From contig NZ_AVCK01000021.1 in assembly GCF_000747155.1 (NCBI RefSeq), forward strand, positions 1-40,805: a DNA stretch of 40,805 nt. Direction: 5' to 3'. Positions 19,094 to 27,762 of the stretch are shown piece after piece. The translations under genes and the position numbers were made by a program. The first letter of the stretch is position 1. Each line of letters opens with the position of its first letter. A model generated the notes under the pieces. The model did no database searches and had not been told where the DNA came from. It worked only from the letters and a program-made list of their open reading frames with translations. This DNA is from Arenimonas metalli CF5-1 (GTDB taxonomy: Bacteria > Pseudomonadota > Gammaproteobacteria > Xanthomonadales > Xanthomonadaceae).

Positions 19094-19145
19094 CGGGCCA
19101 ACGCCCGTCGATAGCACTATCGGCACAGGCTCCACCCCAGGGTGG
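19094..19145. other. Cluster of three small hairpins between lipA and prc
   Basis: CGGGC-CAAC-GCCCG (19094-19107), CGATAG-CA-CTATCG (19109-19122) and CCACCC-CA-GGGTGG (19132-19145) lie in a row in the 107-base gap. None has a T tract, so they may be a weak terminator of lipA, a leader structure of the protease gene, or a protein-binding site (the second is a near-perfect 14-base palindrome). Confidence 0.4.
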
Positions 19146-19181
19146 GGCGCATGCTGACCCCCTACGCACCGGACCCACGCC

Positions 19182-21356
19182 ATGCTCAAGCACAAGCTGA
19201 TCGCCCTCTCCGCCGCCCTGCCGCTGGCCCTGGCCATGGCCGCGGCCACGACGCCCGGCGCCGCGCCGGCGAACGCCCCCGCGGCCGCCAGCTTCCAGCC
19301 CACCGCCGAGCAGGCCGCCGCCGCGCGCCTGGTCTATGGCCTGCTGTCCGACAGCCGCTACGTGTACCGGTCCAAGCCGCTGGACGACGCGATGTCGCGC
19401 GAGATCCACCGCCGCTACCTCGAGTCGCTCGACGGCCAGAAGCTGTTCTTCACCCAGGCCGACATCACCCGCTTCGACGCCTATCGCGACCGCCACGACG
19501 ACGCCATCCGCAGCCAGCAGCTCGCCGCGGCCTACGACATCTTCTCCACCTACGTGAAGCGCGTGGACGAGCGCGTGGCCTATGCCCGCAACCTGCTGGC
19601 GCAGCCTTTCGATTTCTCCAAGGCCGAGACCTGGGAATACGATCGCGAGGACGTGGCCTGGGCCGCCGGTCCGGCCGAGCTCGACGACGCCTGGCGCAAG
19701 TACGTCAAGAACGACGTGCTGCGCCTGCGCCTGGCCGGCCGCAGCCAGGAAGACATCCGCAAGACCCTCGACAAGCGCTACGCGGGCCTGGGCGAGCGCG
19801 TGCACGAGCTGCGCAGCGACGACGTGTTCGAGCAGTTCATGAACGCCTACGCCAGCTCGATCGACCCGCACACCAGCTACATGTCGCCGCGCAGCGCCGA
19901 GAACTTCAACATGCAGATGCGGCTCTCGCTCGAGGGCATCGGCGCGGTGCTGCAGCGCCAGGAAGAGTTCGTGGTCATCCGCACCATCGTGCCGGGCGGC
20001 CCGGCCGGCAACGGCGGCGTGCTCAAGGTCGGCGACCGCGTGATGGCGGTTGGCCAGGGCGCCAGCGGCCCGATGCAGGACGTGGTGGGCTGGCGCATCG
20101 ACGACGTGGTGGCGCTGATCCGCGGCAAGAAGGGCACCCAGGTGCGCCTGGACGTGCTGCCGGCCGAGGCCGGCCTGGACGCCAAGCCGCAGCTGGTCAC
20201 CATCGTCCGCGACAAGGTCAAGCTCGAGGAGCAGGCCGCGCAGAAGCGCGTGATCGAGGTCGGCGAGCGCCGCATCGGCGTGGTCGAGCTGCCCACCTTC
20301 TACCTTGATTTCGAAGCCAAGCGCCGCGGCGATCCCGACGCGCGCTCGGCCACCGCCGACGTCGCCCGGCTGCTGCGCGAGCTGCGCACCGAAGACGTGG
20401 ACGGCGTGGTGATCGACCTGCGCGACAACGGCGGCGGTTCGCTGGTGGAGGCGGTGGAGCTCACCGGCCTGTTCATCGACACCGGCCCGGTGGTGCAGGT
20501 GCGCGAGACCGGCGGCCGCGTCAGCGTGTCGGCCGACGACCAGGGCGGCGTGGCCTGGGACGGCCCGCTGGCCGTGCTGGTGAACCGCAGCTCGGCCTCG
20601 GCGTCCGAGATCTTCGCGGCCGCGATCCAGGACTACGGCCGCGGCCTCGTCATCGGCGAGCAGACCTTCGGCAAGGGCACCGTGCAGAGCCTGATGGACT
20701 TCGATCGCTTCCCGCGCAAGGACGACGCCAAGTTCGGCCAGGTGAAGCTGACCGTGGCGCAGTTCTTCCGCGTCGACGGCGGCACCACCCAGCACGCCGG
20801 CGTGGTGCCCGACCTGCAGTTCCCGGTCACGCTCGACGCCAGCGAATACGGCGAGTCGAGCTACGACAACGCGCTGCCGGCCACCCGCATCGCGCAGGCG
20901 CCGCATGCCAACGTCGGCAACTTCGCCCGTCTGGTGCCGCAGCTCAAGGCGCAGCACCAGGCCCGCATCGCCACCGATCCCGAGTTCACCTGGTGGTCGG
21001 AGGACGTGGCCAAGTTCCGCGCCGACCGCGAGCGCAAGTCGATCTCGCTCAACGAGGCCGAGCGCCGCGCCGAGCGCGATCGCCTCGAGGCCGAGCGCCA
21101 GGCGCGCGCCGCCGAGCGCAAGGCCCTGGGCCTGGACCAGGACGAACTCGCGCGCGCCGACGATGGCCTCACCGCCAGCGAGCGCAGCGTCGCCCAGCAG
21201 GCGGCCGAGGAAGAGCTGGCCAAGAACCGCCCGGACCCGCTGCTGCGGGAATCGGCCGCGATCCTGGCCGATGCGCTCGACCTGCTGTCGGCCGACCGCG
21301 GCCTGACCGCCCAGGTGCTGCCGGTGACCCGCCAGGCCACGGTCTGGGCGGAGTGA
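19182..21356 (+). CDS. prc: Tail-specific (C-terminal processing) protease Prc/Tsp
   Basis: Predicted 724-residue periplasmic serine protease of family S41, which trims C-terminal ends of envelope proteins; in E. coli Prc acts on PBP3 and on wall hydrolases such as MepS. Signal peptide at residues 1-22, N-terminal Tsp domain (about 45-240), PDZ domain (about 245-335), and an S41 core with the catalytic dyad Ser473 (in SASASEIFAA) and Lys498 (in FGKGTVQ). A long C-terminal helical domain rich in Arg/Glu (about 600-690) matches the Tsp-type tail. The start ATG at 19182 has no strong ribosome site. It stands downstream of the wall and lipoate genes and may share their envelope role. Confidence 0.96.
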   Translation: MLKHKLIALSAALPLALAMAAATTPGAAPANAPAAASFQPTAEQAAAARLVYGLLSDSRYVYRSKPLDDAMSREIHRRYLESLDGQKLFFTQADITRFDAYRDRHDDAIRSQQLAAAYDIFSTYVKRVDERVAYARNLLAQPFDFSKAETWEYDREDVAWAAGPAELDDAWRKYVKNDVLRLRLAGRSQEDIRKTLDKRYAGLGERVHELRSDDVFEQFMNAYASSIDPHTSYMSPRSAENFNMQMRLSLEGIGAVLQRQEEFVVIRTIVPGGPAGNGGVLKVGDRVMAVGQGASGPMQDVVGWRIDDVVALIRGKKGTQVRLDVLPAEAGLDAKPQLVTIVRDKVKLEEQAAQKRVIEVGERRIGVVELPTFYLDFEAKRRGDPDARSATADVARLLRELRTEDVDGVVIDLRDNGGGSLVEAVELTGLFIDTGPVVQVRETGGRVSVSADDQGGVAWDGPLAVLVNRSSASASEIFAAAIQDYGRGLVIGEQTFGKGTVQSLMDFDRFPRKDDAKFGQVKLTVAQFFRVDGGTTQHAGVVPDLQFPVTLDASEYGESSYDNALPATRIAQAPHANVGNFARLVPQLKAQHQARIATDPEFTWWSEDVAKFRADRERKSISLNEAERRAERDRLEAERQARAAERKALGLDQDELARADDGLTASERSVAQQAAEEELAKNRPDPLLRESAAILADALDLLSADRGLTAQVLPVTRQATVWAE

Positions 21357-21376
21357 TGTCTTCCGCAAGATCCGGA

Positions 21377-21401
21377 TAGCCGGCCCCCCGGGCGCCGGCT
21401 A
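21377..21401. terminator. Hairpin after prc
   Basis: TAGCCGGC (21377-21384) pairs with GCCGGCTA (21394-21401). There is no T tract, so termination would be weak or Rho-assisted. It ends only 10 bases before the next start codon. Confidence 0.4.
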
Positions 21402-21411
21402 GCCTGAGCGC

Positions 21412-22272
21412 ATGGAAACCCGCGCCATTCCCCACGCCGACGCCCGCCTCGAACGCGCCCGCCAGCTCCTGGATTCGCAGGAGCTCGGCTTGGACGCGCT
21501 CGGCGCCGCCGTCGGGCTCAGCCCCGGCCACCTGCAGCGCCGGTTCCGCGAACAGTTCGGGCTCAGCCCCGCCGAGTACCTGGCCCAGCGCCGCCTGGCC
21601 ACGCTCAAGCGCGGCCTGCGCCAGGGCCAGGCGGTGACGCATGCGCTCTACGACGCCGGCTACGGTTCGCCCAGCCGCGTGTACGAGGACGGCGCCGCCC
21701 GCCTCGGCATGCCGCCACAGGTGTATCGCCGCGGTGGCGAGGGCCTCGAGATCCGCTGGTCGCTGGTGGATACCGCGCTGGGGCAGGCGCTGGTCGCCGC
21801 CACCGCGCGCGGCATCTGCGCCGTGGCGCTGGGCGATGACGCCGGCGCCCTCGAACGCGACCTGCGCGCGGAGTTCCCGCGCGCGACCCTGCAGCGCGTC
21901 GACAGCGGCCGCGACGAGTTCCTGGCGCCGCGCCTGCAGGCCGTCGCCGATGCGCTCGCGCAGCGTCGCGGCAGCGTGCCGGTGGAGCTGATCGGCACCG
22001 CCTTCCAGCAGCGCGTCTGGCAGGCGCTGATGAAGATCCCGGCGGGCGAGACGCGCAGTTACGCCGAACTGGCCGCGAGCCTCGAGGCGCCCACCGCCGC
22101 GCGCGCCGTCGCCCGCGCCTGCGCGTCCAATCGCGTCGCCGTGCTGGTGCCCTGCCATCGCGTCATCCGGGGCGACGGCAGCCTCGGCGGCTACCGCTGG
22201 GGATTGCCCCGCAAGCAGGCCCTGCTCGAGGCCGAATCCCACCGCCGCAGCCCGGGAAAGCAGCACGCATGA
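21412..22272 (+). CDS. AraC-type HTH fused to methylated-DNA cysteine methyltransferase
   Basis: Predicted 286-residue Ada-related protein. The N-terminal part (about 10-105) is an AraC-type helix-turn-helix (LGAAVGLSPGHLQRRFREQFG, then AGYGSPSRVYED). The C-terminal part (about 115-275) is an O6-alkylguanine-DNA alkyltransferase with acceptor Cys248 in VPCHRVIRGDGSLGGYRWG. The Zn-binding N-terminal domain of E. coli Ada, whose cysteine takes the phosphotriester methyl group and turns Ada into an activator, is missing. The protein can therefore repair O6-alkylguanine, but its DNA-binding part must be controlled differently or serve targeting. Its stop overlaps the start of the EamA transporter gene (ATGA). 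Confidence 0.92.
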   Translation: METRAIPHADARLERARQLLDSQELGLDALGAAVGLSPGHLQRRFREQFGLSPAEYLAQRRLATLKRGLRQGQAVTHALYDAGYGSPSRVYEDGAARLGMPPQVYRRGGEGLEIRWSLVDTALGQALVAATARGICAVALGDDAGALERDLRAEFPRATLQRVDSGRDEFLAPRLQAVADALAQRRGSVPVELIGTAFQQRVWQALMKIPAGETRSYAELAASLEAPTAARAVARACASNRVAVLVPCHRVIRGDGSLGGYRWGLPRKQALLEAESHRRSPGKQHA

Positions 22273-23156
22273 AGCAGGACGCCGCCGCGCCCCCGACCGC
22301 CCTCGCGGTCGCGATCGCGCTCACTTCCGTCTACCTGGTCTGGGGCTCGACCTACCTCGCGATCCGCGTCGGGCTGGAGGGCTATCCGCCGTTCCTGATG
22401 GGCAGCCTGCGCTTCCTCGCGGCCAGCGCGGTGTTCTACGCCTTCCTGCGCTGGCGCGGGCACGCGCCGCCGACACGCGCGCAGTGGAAGAACGCCGCGA
22501 TCATGGGCCTGTTCATGATGCTGCTGGGCAACGGCCTGGTGAACGTGGCCGAGCAGACGGTGTCCTCGGGCCTGGCCGCGGTCGCGGTGGCGTCGATGCC
22601 GCTGTGGGCCGGGCTGTTCGGCGTGCTGCGCGGGCAGAACCCGAGCCGCGGCGAGTGGCTGGGCCTGGTGATCGGTTTCGGCGGCGTGGTGTGGCTCAAC
22701 TTCGATGGCGAGATGCAGGCCAGCCTGGTCGGCATGGTGGCGCTGCTGTTGGCGCCGATCGCCTGGGCGTTTGGTTCGGTGTGGAGCCGCGGCCGCGACC
22801 TGCCGGCGCCGTTCATGAGCACGGCGGCGCAGATGCTCTGCGGCGGCGCGGCGATGGGCGTGCTCGGCCTGCTGATGGGCGAACGCATCACCGAGGTGCC
22901 GCCGATGAAGGCCACGCTGGCGGTCGGCTACCTCGCGGCCTTCGGCTCGATCATTGGCTTCAGCGCCTACGTCTGGCTGCTGCACCACGTGCGTCCGGCG
23001 CTGGCCACCAGCTACGCCTACGTGAACCCGCCGATCGCGGTGCTGCTGGGCGCCCTGCTGCTGGGCGAACGCGTCGGCGCGGACGCCATCGGCGCCATGG
23101 CCGTCATCCTCGCCGGCGTCGTGATCATCACGCGTGCGAAGGCGCGTGGCACTTAA
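22269..23156 (+). CDS. EamA-family (YedA-like) metabolite exporter
   Basis: Predicted 295-residue inner-membrane transporter of the drug/metabolite transporter superfamily, with ten membrane segments in two EamA repeats. The first repeat starts VYLVWGSTYLAIRVGLEGYPPFLMGSLRF, the hallmark of the YedA/RhaT-like group, and the second ends at YAYVNPPIAVLLGALLLGERV. The substrate is unknown; relatives export amino acids or small metabolites. It overlaps the upstream HTH-MGMT gene by four bases, so the two are translationally coupled. The 236-bp inverted repeat element begins 11 bases after its stop. Confidence 0.9.
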   Translation: MKQDAAAPPTALAVAIALTSVYLVWGSTYLAIRVGLEGYPPFLMGSLRFLAASAVFYAFLRWRGHAPPTRAQWKNAAIMGLFMMLLGNGLVNVAEQTVSSGLAAVAVASMPLWAGLFGVLRGQNPSRGEWLGLVIGFGGVVWLNFDGEMQASLVGMVALLLAPIAWAFGSVWSRGRDLPAPFMSTAAQMLCGGAAMGVLGLLMGERITEVPPMKATLAVGYLAAFGSIIGFSAYVWLLHHVRPALATSYAYVNPPIAVLLGALLLGERVGADAIGAMAVILAGVVIITRAKARGT

Positions 23157-23166
23157 GGGAGAGGGC

Positions 23167-23402
23167 GTGTCCGAACGCGGATCAGAGAGGAAACGTCGGA
23201 TAAGAACGGATAGAGCAAACTCAATTTCAGACGCGGATTTACGCGGATGAACGCGGATAGGGCAAAAGCGGATGGATTGGGTTCGCGTAGAGCCAATCCG
23301 ATTTCGCTCTATCCGCGTTCATCCGCGTAAATCCGCGTCCAAAACTTTTATTTCTTGATCCGCTCTTATCCGACGTTTCCGCTCTGATCCGCGTTCAAAC
23401 AC
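23167..23402. repeat. Large imperfect inverted repeat of ACGCGGAT units
   Basis: A 236-base near-palindrome centred at 23284.5. The left arm holds ACGCGGAT at 23175, 23231, 23241 and 23251; the right arm holds its complement at 23387, 23331, 23321 and 23311, each exactly mirrored. The three inner units are spaced by exactly 10 bp. The outer arms (23167-23211 and 23358-23402) match at almost every position; the segment 23212-23230 has diverged. The element is less GC-rich than the neighbouring genes, and its right end touches the iorB stop codon. No transposase and no target-site duplication are visible. Lying between convergent genes, its transcript would fold into a very long hairpin from either strand and could act as a two-way terminator. 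Confidence 0.9.
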
Positions 23403-25553
23403 TCAGCTCCCCAACCGAAGCGGAAGTTCGCGGAGGCGCTGGCCGGTGAGGGCGAAGAGGGCGTTGGCGACGGCCGGGGCGATCGGCGGGGTGCCGGGTT
23501 CGCCGACGCCGCCCGGGCGTTCGGTGCTGGCGACGAGGTGGGTTTCGACCACCGGCATCGCGTCCATCCGCAGCGGGCGGTAGTCGTGGAAGTTGGACTC
23601 CTGCACGCGCCCGTCCTTCAGGCGGATGCGGCCGTAGAGCGCGGCGGTCAGGCCGTAGACGATGCCGGATTCCATCTGCGCCGCGATCATCAGCGGATTC
23701 ACCGCCACGCCGCAGTCCACCGCGCAGACCACGCGGTGCACGCGCACCGCGCCGCGCTCGACCGAGACTTCCGCCACCTGGGCCACGTAGCTGCCGAAGG
23801 ATTCGTGCACGGCGATGCCGCGGGCGCGGCCCTCCGGCAGCTTCGAACCCCAGCCGGCCTTCTCCGCCGCGAGGTTGAGCACGCCGAGGTGGCGCGGATG
23901 GTCCTTGAGCAGGCGACGACGGTATTCCAGCGGATCCTGGCCGGCGGCGGCCGCCAGCTCGTCCACCAGGCTCTCCATCACGAAGGCGTTCTGGCTGTGG
24001 CCGACCGAGCGCCACCACAGCACCGGGATGCCGGTGCGCGGCGAGTGCAGGTCGACGAGGTGGTCGGGCGCGGCCTTGACGTAGGGCGAGTCGGACACGC
24101 CTTCGACCGAGGAGCCGTCGACGCCGTCCTTGATGAAGGCCTCGAACGGCGTGCCGGCCATGATCGACTGGCCCACCAGCACGTGGTGCCAGGCCGCCGG
24201 CAGCCCGTCGGCGCCCAGCGCCACCTTCGCGCGCTCCAGGAACATCGGGCGGTAGTAGCCGCCGCGGGTGTCGTCCTCGCGGGTCCAGACGGTCTTCACC
24301 GGCATGCCCGCGGCCTTGGCGACGTGCACCGCCTCGGACACGAAGTCGCTGGTCGGCACCGCGCGCCGGCCGAAACCACCGCCGAGGAAGGTGGTGTTGA
24401 TCTTCACCTGCTCGGGCTTCAGGCCGAGGATGGCGGCCGCGGCGCCCTGGTCGCCGGTCTGGAACTGGGTGCCGGTCCAGAGCTCGCAGCCGTCGGCGGT
24501 GATGCGCACCGTGCAGTTGAGCGGTTCCATCGCGGCGTGGGCGAGGTAGGGCACGAAGTACTCGGCCTCGACCACCTTGCCAGCGGCGGCCAGCGCCTTC
24601 GCGGCATCGCCCGCCTGGGCCGCGACCGCGCCCGGGGTGGCGGCCAGCTCACTGAACTGCTTGCGCAGCGCATCGCTGTCGAGCGCCGCGTTCGGGCCCA
24701 GGTCCCACTCGACCTGCAGCGCATCGCGGCCCTGCTTCGCGGCCCAGAAATGGTCGGCCACCACGGCGACGCCGGACGGCACCTGCACCACCTTGCGCAC
24801 GCCGGCCACGGCCAGGGCGGCGGTGGCGTCGAAGGACTTCACGCTGCCGCCGAACACCGGCGCGCGCGCGACCACCGCGGTCTTGAGGCCTTCGAACTGC
24901 ACGTCCATGCCGAACACGGCCCGGCCGGTGATTTTCTCCGGCGTGTCGAGGCGGCGCGTGTCCTTGCCGATGCGCTTCCAGTCGGACGGCGCCTTCAGCG
25001 TCACTTCGCCCGGCGGCGGCAGCGCGCTGGCGGCCTCGGCCAGTTCGCCGTAGCTGGCGCTCTGGTTGCCGGCGATGACGCGGCCGTTCTGGGTGCGGCA
25101 GTCGGCCACCGCGACGCCGAAGCGCGCGGCCGCGGCCTGCACCAGCAGCGTGCGCGCGGTGGCGCCGGCCTGGCGGTAGCGGTCGAACTCGGACCAGGTG
25201 GTGGTGGAGCCGCCGGTCATCTGCGCGCCGAAGCCGGTGTGCGCGTAGGCGGGTGCGGCCGGCGCGTGTTCCACCGAAATCTTCGACCAGTCGGCGTCGA
25301 GCTCTTCGTTGATCAGCATCGGCAGCGTGGTCCAGATGCCCTGGCCCATTTCCGAATGCGCCAGCAGCACGGTGACGCGGTCGTCGGCGCCGATGCGCAG
25401 GAAGGCGTTGGGCACCAGGGTCGCGCCGGCCGGTGCCTGGGCGAAGGCGAGCTTGCGGCCGCCGGGCACCACGAAGGCGACGACGAGGCCACCGCCGACG
25501 AGGGCGCTGGCCTTGAGGAAATTGCGGCGGGACGGGATGTGGTCGTTGTTCAC
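23403..25553 (-). CDS. iorB: Molybdenum hydroxylase large subunit (IorB-like)
   Basis: Predicted 716-residue molybdopterin-binding subunit of the xanthine dehydrogenase/isoquinoline 1-oxidoreductase family, which hydroxylates N-heterocycles or aldehydes using water. The N-terminus has a twin-arginine signal (SRRNFLKAS, Arg9-Arg10, then a hydrophobic stretch), so the enzyme is probably exported folded. Cofactor regions include [12 protein letters not shown] and the C-terminal GGVGEPG, where Glu685 is the expected catalytic base. The substrate is not predictable. It follows iorA with a 46-base gap and is the last gene of the operon. Its stop codon abuts the inverted repeat element. Confidence 0.93.
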   Translation of the reverse strand: MNNDHIPSRRNFLKASALVGGGLVVAFVVPGGRKLAFAQAPAGATLVPNAFLRIGADDRVTVLLAHSEMGQGIWTTLPMLINEELDADWSKISVEHAPAAPAYAHTGFGAQMTGGSTTTWSEFDRYRQAGATARTLLVQAAAARFGVAVADCRTQNGRVIAGNQSASYGELAEAASALPPPGEVTLKAPSDWKRIGKDTRRLDTPEKITGRAVFGMDVQFEGLKTAVVARAPVFGGSVKSFDATAALAVAGVRKVVQVPSGVAVVADHFWAAKQGRDALQVEWDLGPNAALDSDALRKQFSELAATPGAVAAQAGDAAKALAAAGKVVEAEYFVPYLAHAAMEPLNCTVRITADGCELWTGTQFQTGDQGAAAAILGLKPEQVKINTTFLGGGFGRRAVPTSDFVSEAVHVAKAAGMPVKTVWTREDDTRGGYYRPMFLERAKVALGADGLPAAWHHVLVGQSIMAGTPFEAFIKDGVDGSSVEGVSDSPYVKAAPDHLVDLHSPRTGIPVLWWRSVGHSQNAFVMESLVDELAAAAGQDPLEYRRRLLKDHPRHLGVLNLAAEKAGWGSKLPEGRARGIAVHESFGSYVAQVAEVSVERGAVRVHRVVCAVDCGVAVNPLMIAAQMESGIVYGLTAALYGRIRLKDGRVQESNFHDYRPLRMDAMPVVETHLVASTERPGGVGEPGTPPIAPAVANALFALTGQRLRELPLRLGS

Positions 25554-25599
25554 GGGACTCTCCGTTGAACGGGCGCGCCCGGCGGGCGGCGCCGGCGGA

Positions 25600-26055
25600 T
25601 CAGGCGTCGCCCAGCTCGGCGGCGCGATGGATGGCGGCGCGCACGCGCGGGTAGGTGCCGCAGCGGCAGACGATGCCGGTCATGGCCTCGTCGATCTCGG
25701 CGTCGCTGGGGTTGTTCACCACCTTGAGCAGCGCCGCGGCCGCCATGATCTGGCCGGACTGGCAGTAGCCGCACTGCACCACGTCGAGCTCGGCCCAGGC
25801 GCGCTGCACGGGGTGGCTGCCGTCGGTGGACAGGCCTTCGATCGTCGTGACGGGCCGGCCCGCGACCGCCGAGACCGGCAGCACGCAGGAACGCATCGGC
25901 TGGCCGTCGAGGTGCACGGTGCAGGCGCCGCACTGGGCCATGCCGCAGCCGTACTTGGTGCCGGTGAGGCCGATCAGGTCGCGCAGGACCCAGAGCAGCG
26001 GCGTATCGGGTGCGGCGTCGACGTCGTGTTCGACGCCGTTGACGGTGAGTTTCAT
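25600..26055 (-). CDS. iorA: Two-[2Fe-2S] small subunit (IorA-like)
   Basis: Predicted 151-residue iron-sulfur subunit passing electrons from the Mo site. The plant-ferredoxin-type cluster ligands are C37, C42, C45 and C57. The second, helical-domain cluster ligands are C95, C98, C130 and C132. Start ATG at 26055 has GAGGT upstream at good spacing; the open frame continues far upstream but only as a shadow. It has no signal peptide of its own and would ride out of the cell bound to the Tat-tagged large subunit. Confidence 0.95.
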   Translation of the reverse strand: MKLTVNGVEHDVDAAPDTPLLWVLRDLIGLTGTKYGCGMAQCGACTVHLDGQPMRSCVLPVSAVAGRPVTTIEGLSTDGSHPVQRAWAELDVVQCGYCQSGQIMAAAALLKVVNNPSDAEIDEAMTGIVCRCGTYPRVRAAIHRAAELGDA

Positions 26056-26089
26056 GGCGGACCTCGCGACGGCTGGGCTGGCGATGAGC

Positions 26090-26704
26090 CTACTCCTGTG
26101 CCGGGTTGGCTCCAAGTGAATCCCCGGTGACGGCGCGGGCCTGCTCCGGCGTGTCGATGTCGTCGGCCAGCGGCGGGGCGGCGACGGCGTGGACCTGGCT
26201 GGCGTTGGCCCGGAGCAGGTCGCGCGCGCCGTGGTCCTGGCGGCCTTCGGCGAGGTGGGCGAACCAGGCGCGCGGCAGCAGGGCCGGCACGCCGAGCACG
26301 CCCGCGTAGGCGCTGGCGGCGGCGCGCGCGGGGTCGCGGCGCCAGGCGTCGCGCAGGGCGAGCAGGTGGTCGGCGTCGAGGGCCGGCTGGTCGCAGAGCA
26401 CGACCAGTGCGCCGTCGACATCGGGCGACAGCGCGCCAAGTCCGACGGCGAGAGATGCGCCGAGGCCGTGCTCCCAGGCGGTGCACACGGCCTTGCGCAG
26501 CGGGAGGTCGGCGAGTTCGGCCCACACCGCGTCCGCGTTCGCGCCGCAGACGACGAGAGCCTCGGCTGGCGTGGTGGCCAGGCCAAGGCGCGCGGCGCGG
26601 CGCACCAGGGTTTCGCCGTCCAGGCGCAGCAGCTGCTTGGGCTGGCCCAGCCGCCGCGAACCGCCGGCGGCGAGCAGCAGCAGCGCGTGGCGCGGCGTGG
26701 TCAC
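26090..26704 (-). CDS. MocA/MobA-like molybdopterin nucleotidyltransferase
   Basis: Predicted 204-residue enzyme that attaches a nucleotide, most likely CMP, to molybdopterin. The nucleotide-binding N-terminus reads [17 protein letters not shown] (about 10-26), and the metal site region LCDQPALD is intact. MocA-type proteins in this position make the Mo-cytidine dinucleotide form used by the xanthine-dehydrogenase-like enzymes, consistent with the next genes. The start overlaps the XdhC stop by four bases. Confidence 0.88.
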   Translation of the reverse strand: MTTPRHALLLLAAGGSRRLGQPKQLLRLDGETLVRRAARLGLATTPAEALVVCGANADAVWAELADLPLRKAVCTAWEHGLGASLAVGLGALSPDVDGALVVLCDQPALDADHLLALRDAWRRDPARAAASAYAGVLGVPALLPRAWFAHLAEGRQDHGARDLLRANASQVHAVAAPPLADDIDTPEQARAVTGDSLGANPAQE

Positions 26705-27762
26705 GGCTTGGCGTGGAAGTGGCGCTGCAGGTCGGCCGCGATCGCGAGGGCGATCGCTTCCGGGCCGTCGCCGCCGAGGAACAGGCCGACCGGCGCGCGC
26801 AGGCGCGGCTGCAGCGCGGCGCGCTCGGCGTCGGTCAGCATCGCCAGCAGTTCGTCGCGCCGCCCGGGCGGGCCGAGCAGGCCGACGTAGGGCACGGGCA
26901 GCGGCGCCAGCGCGCGCAGCGCCTCGAGGTCGGCGCTGGCGAGGTGGGTCATCACCAGCACCGCGTCATCGGGGCGGGCGGCGGCGAGCGCCGCGGCGGG
27001 ACGAAGCGCCTGCCTCGGCACGTCGGCGGGGATGCGCGCATCGGCCAGCAGCCCTTCGCGATGGTCGGTGATGCGCAGGTGCCAGCCCAGGGCCTGGCCG
27101 AGCGCAAGCAGCGGCGCCGCTTCCGGCCCGGCGCCCAGCAGCCGCACCCGCGGAACCGGCGCGATCCGCAGCGCGATGTCGTCGGACGCCGCCGTGGCCA
27201 GGGGATCGGTGGCCCGAAGGTTGCCGGTGTCACCTTCGCTGTCCCCGCGCCCCGAGATGCCGACGGATCTACCCTCGCGATTCGCGAGGCCCGGTCTGCC
27301 TGCGGTTCCCTCTTCGTGGTCCGCGAGCCGCCACGCCGGCGTCCCGGCATCGAACGAAACGGTCAGCGCCAGCGCCCGTCCGTCCGCGTCCGCCGCGAGC
27401 AGCGCGTCGAGCAGCCCATCGCCCGCGCCCGGCAGCGGCCACGCCACGACGCGCATCCGCCCGCGGCAGCCCGAGCCGGAGCCGAACAGCAGGTCGTCGT
27501 CGCCGCGGGTGTCGAATACGGTGTGGCCGGCGCGGCCGTCGGCGATGACCTGCTGGCACAGCAGCACCAGCGCTGGCTCGAGGCAGCCGCCGGAAATCGT
27601 GCCGGTGCGCGCGCCGTCGTCGGCGACCACGGCCAGCGCGCCGGCCTTGCGGTAGGTCGAGCCCTCGGTGTCGGTCACCAGCGCGAGGGCAAAACGCTGG
27701 CCCGCGGCGCGCAGGGCGCGGGCGGCTTCCAGCACGCCACGCAGTCCGCCGACCGCGCTCAT
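26701..27762 (-). CDS. XdhC/CoxI-family Mo-cofactor maturation factor
   Basis: Predicted 353-residue maturation protein that binds the Mo cofactor, helps its sulfuration and inserts it into the hydroxylase. The N-terminal XdhC/CoxI domain includes GSTYRKAGALAVV, SGGCLEP and GSGCRGRM with the conserved Cys99. The C-terminal Rossmann domain begins RVRLLGAGPEAAPLLALG (206-223). Residues about 149-194 form an extra Gly/Arg/Ser-rich linker between the two domains, with weaker codon bias than the rest and a palindrome inside. Start: ATG at 27762 overlaps the SufU-like gene's stop; an earlier ATG at 27795 lies within that gene. Confidence 0.88.
   Translation of the reverse strand: MSAVGGLRGVLEAARALRAAGQRFALALVTDTEGSTYRKAGALAVVADDGARTGTISGGCLEPALVLLCQQVIADGRAGHTVFDTRGDDDLLFGSGSGCRGRMRVVAWPLPGAGDGLLDALLAADADGRALALTVSFDAGTPAWRLADHEEGTAGRPGLANREGRSVGISGRGDSEGDTGNLRATDPLATAASDDIALRIAPVPRVRLLGAGPEAAPLLALGQALGWHLRITDHREGLLADARIPADVPRQALRPAAALAAARPDDAVLVMTHLASADLEALRALAPLPVPYVGLLGPPGRRDELLAMLTDAERAALQPRLRAPVGLFLGGDGPEAIALAIAADLQRHFHAKP
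27273..27289. repeat. Perfect 8+1+8 palindrome inside the XdhC gene
   Basis: CCTCGCGA-T-TCGCGAGG is a perfect inverted repeat around one base, located in the codons for the extra inter-domain linker of the XdhC-like protein. It could be an inserted extragenic repeat that kept the frame, or a protein-binding site. Confidence 0.5.

Noticed and set aside
19020-21368. 782-codon open frame on the - strand opposite prc
   Set aside because: Antisense shadow; the + strand product has a signal peptide, PDZ domain and S41 catalytic dyad.
23167-23402. CRISPR array or insertion sequence
   Set aside because: The units are 8 bases at 10-bp spacing with no spacers, the halves are inverted, and there is no transposase frame or visible target-site duplication.
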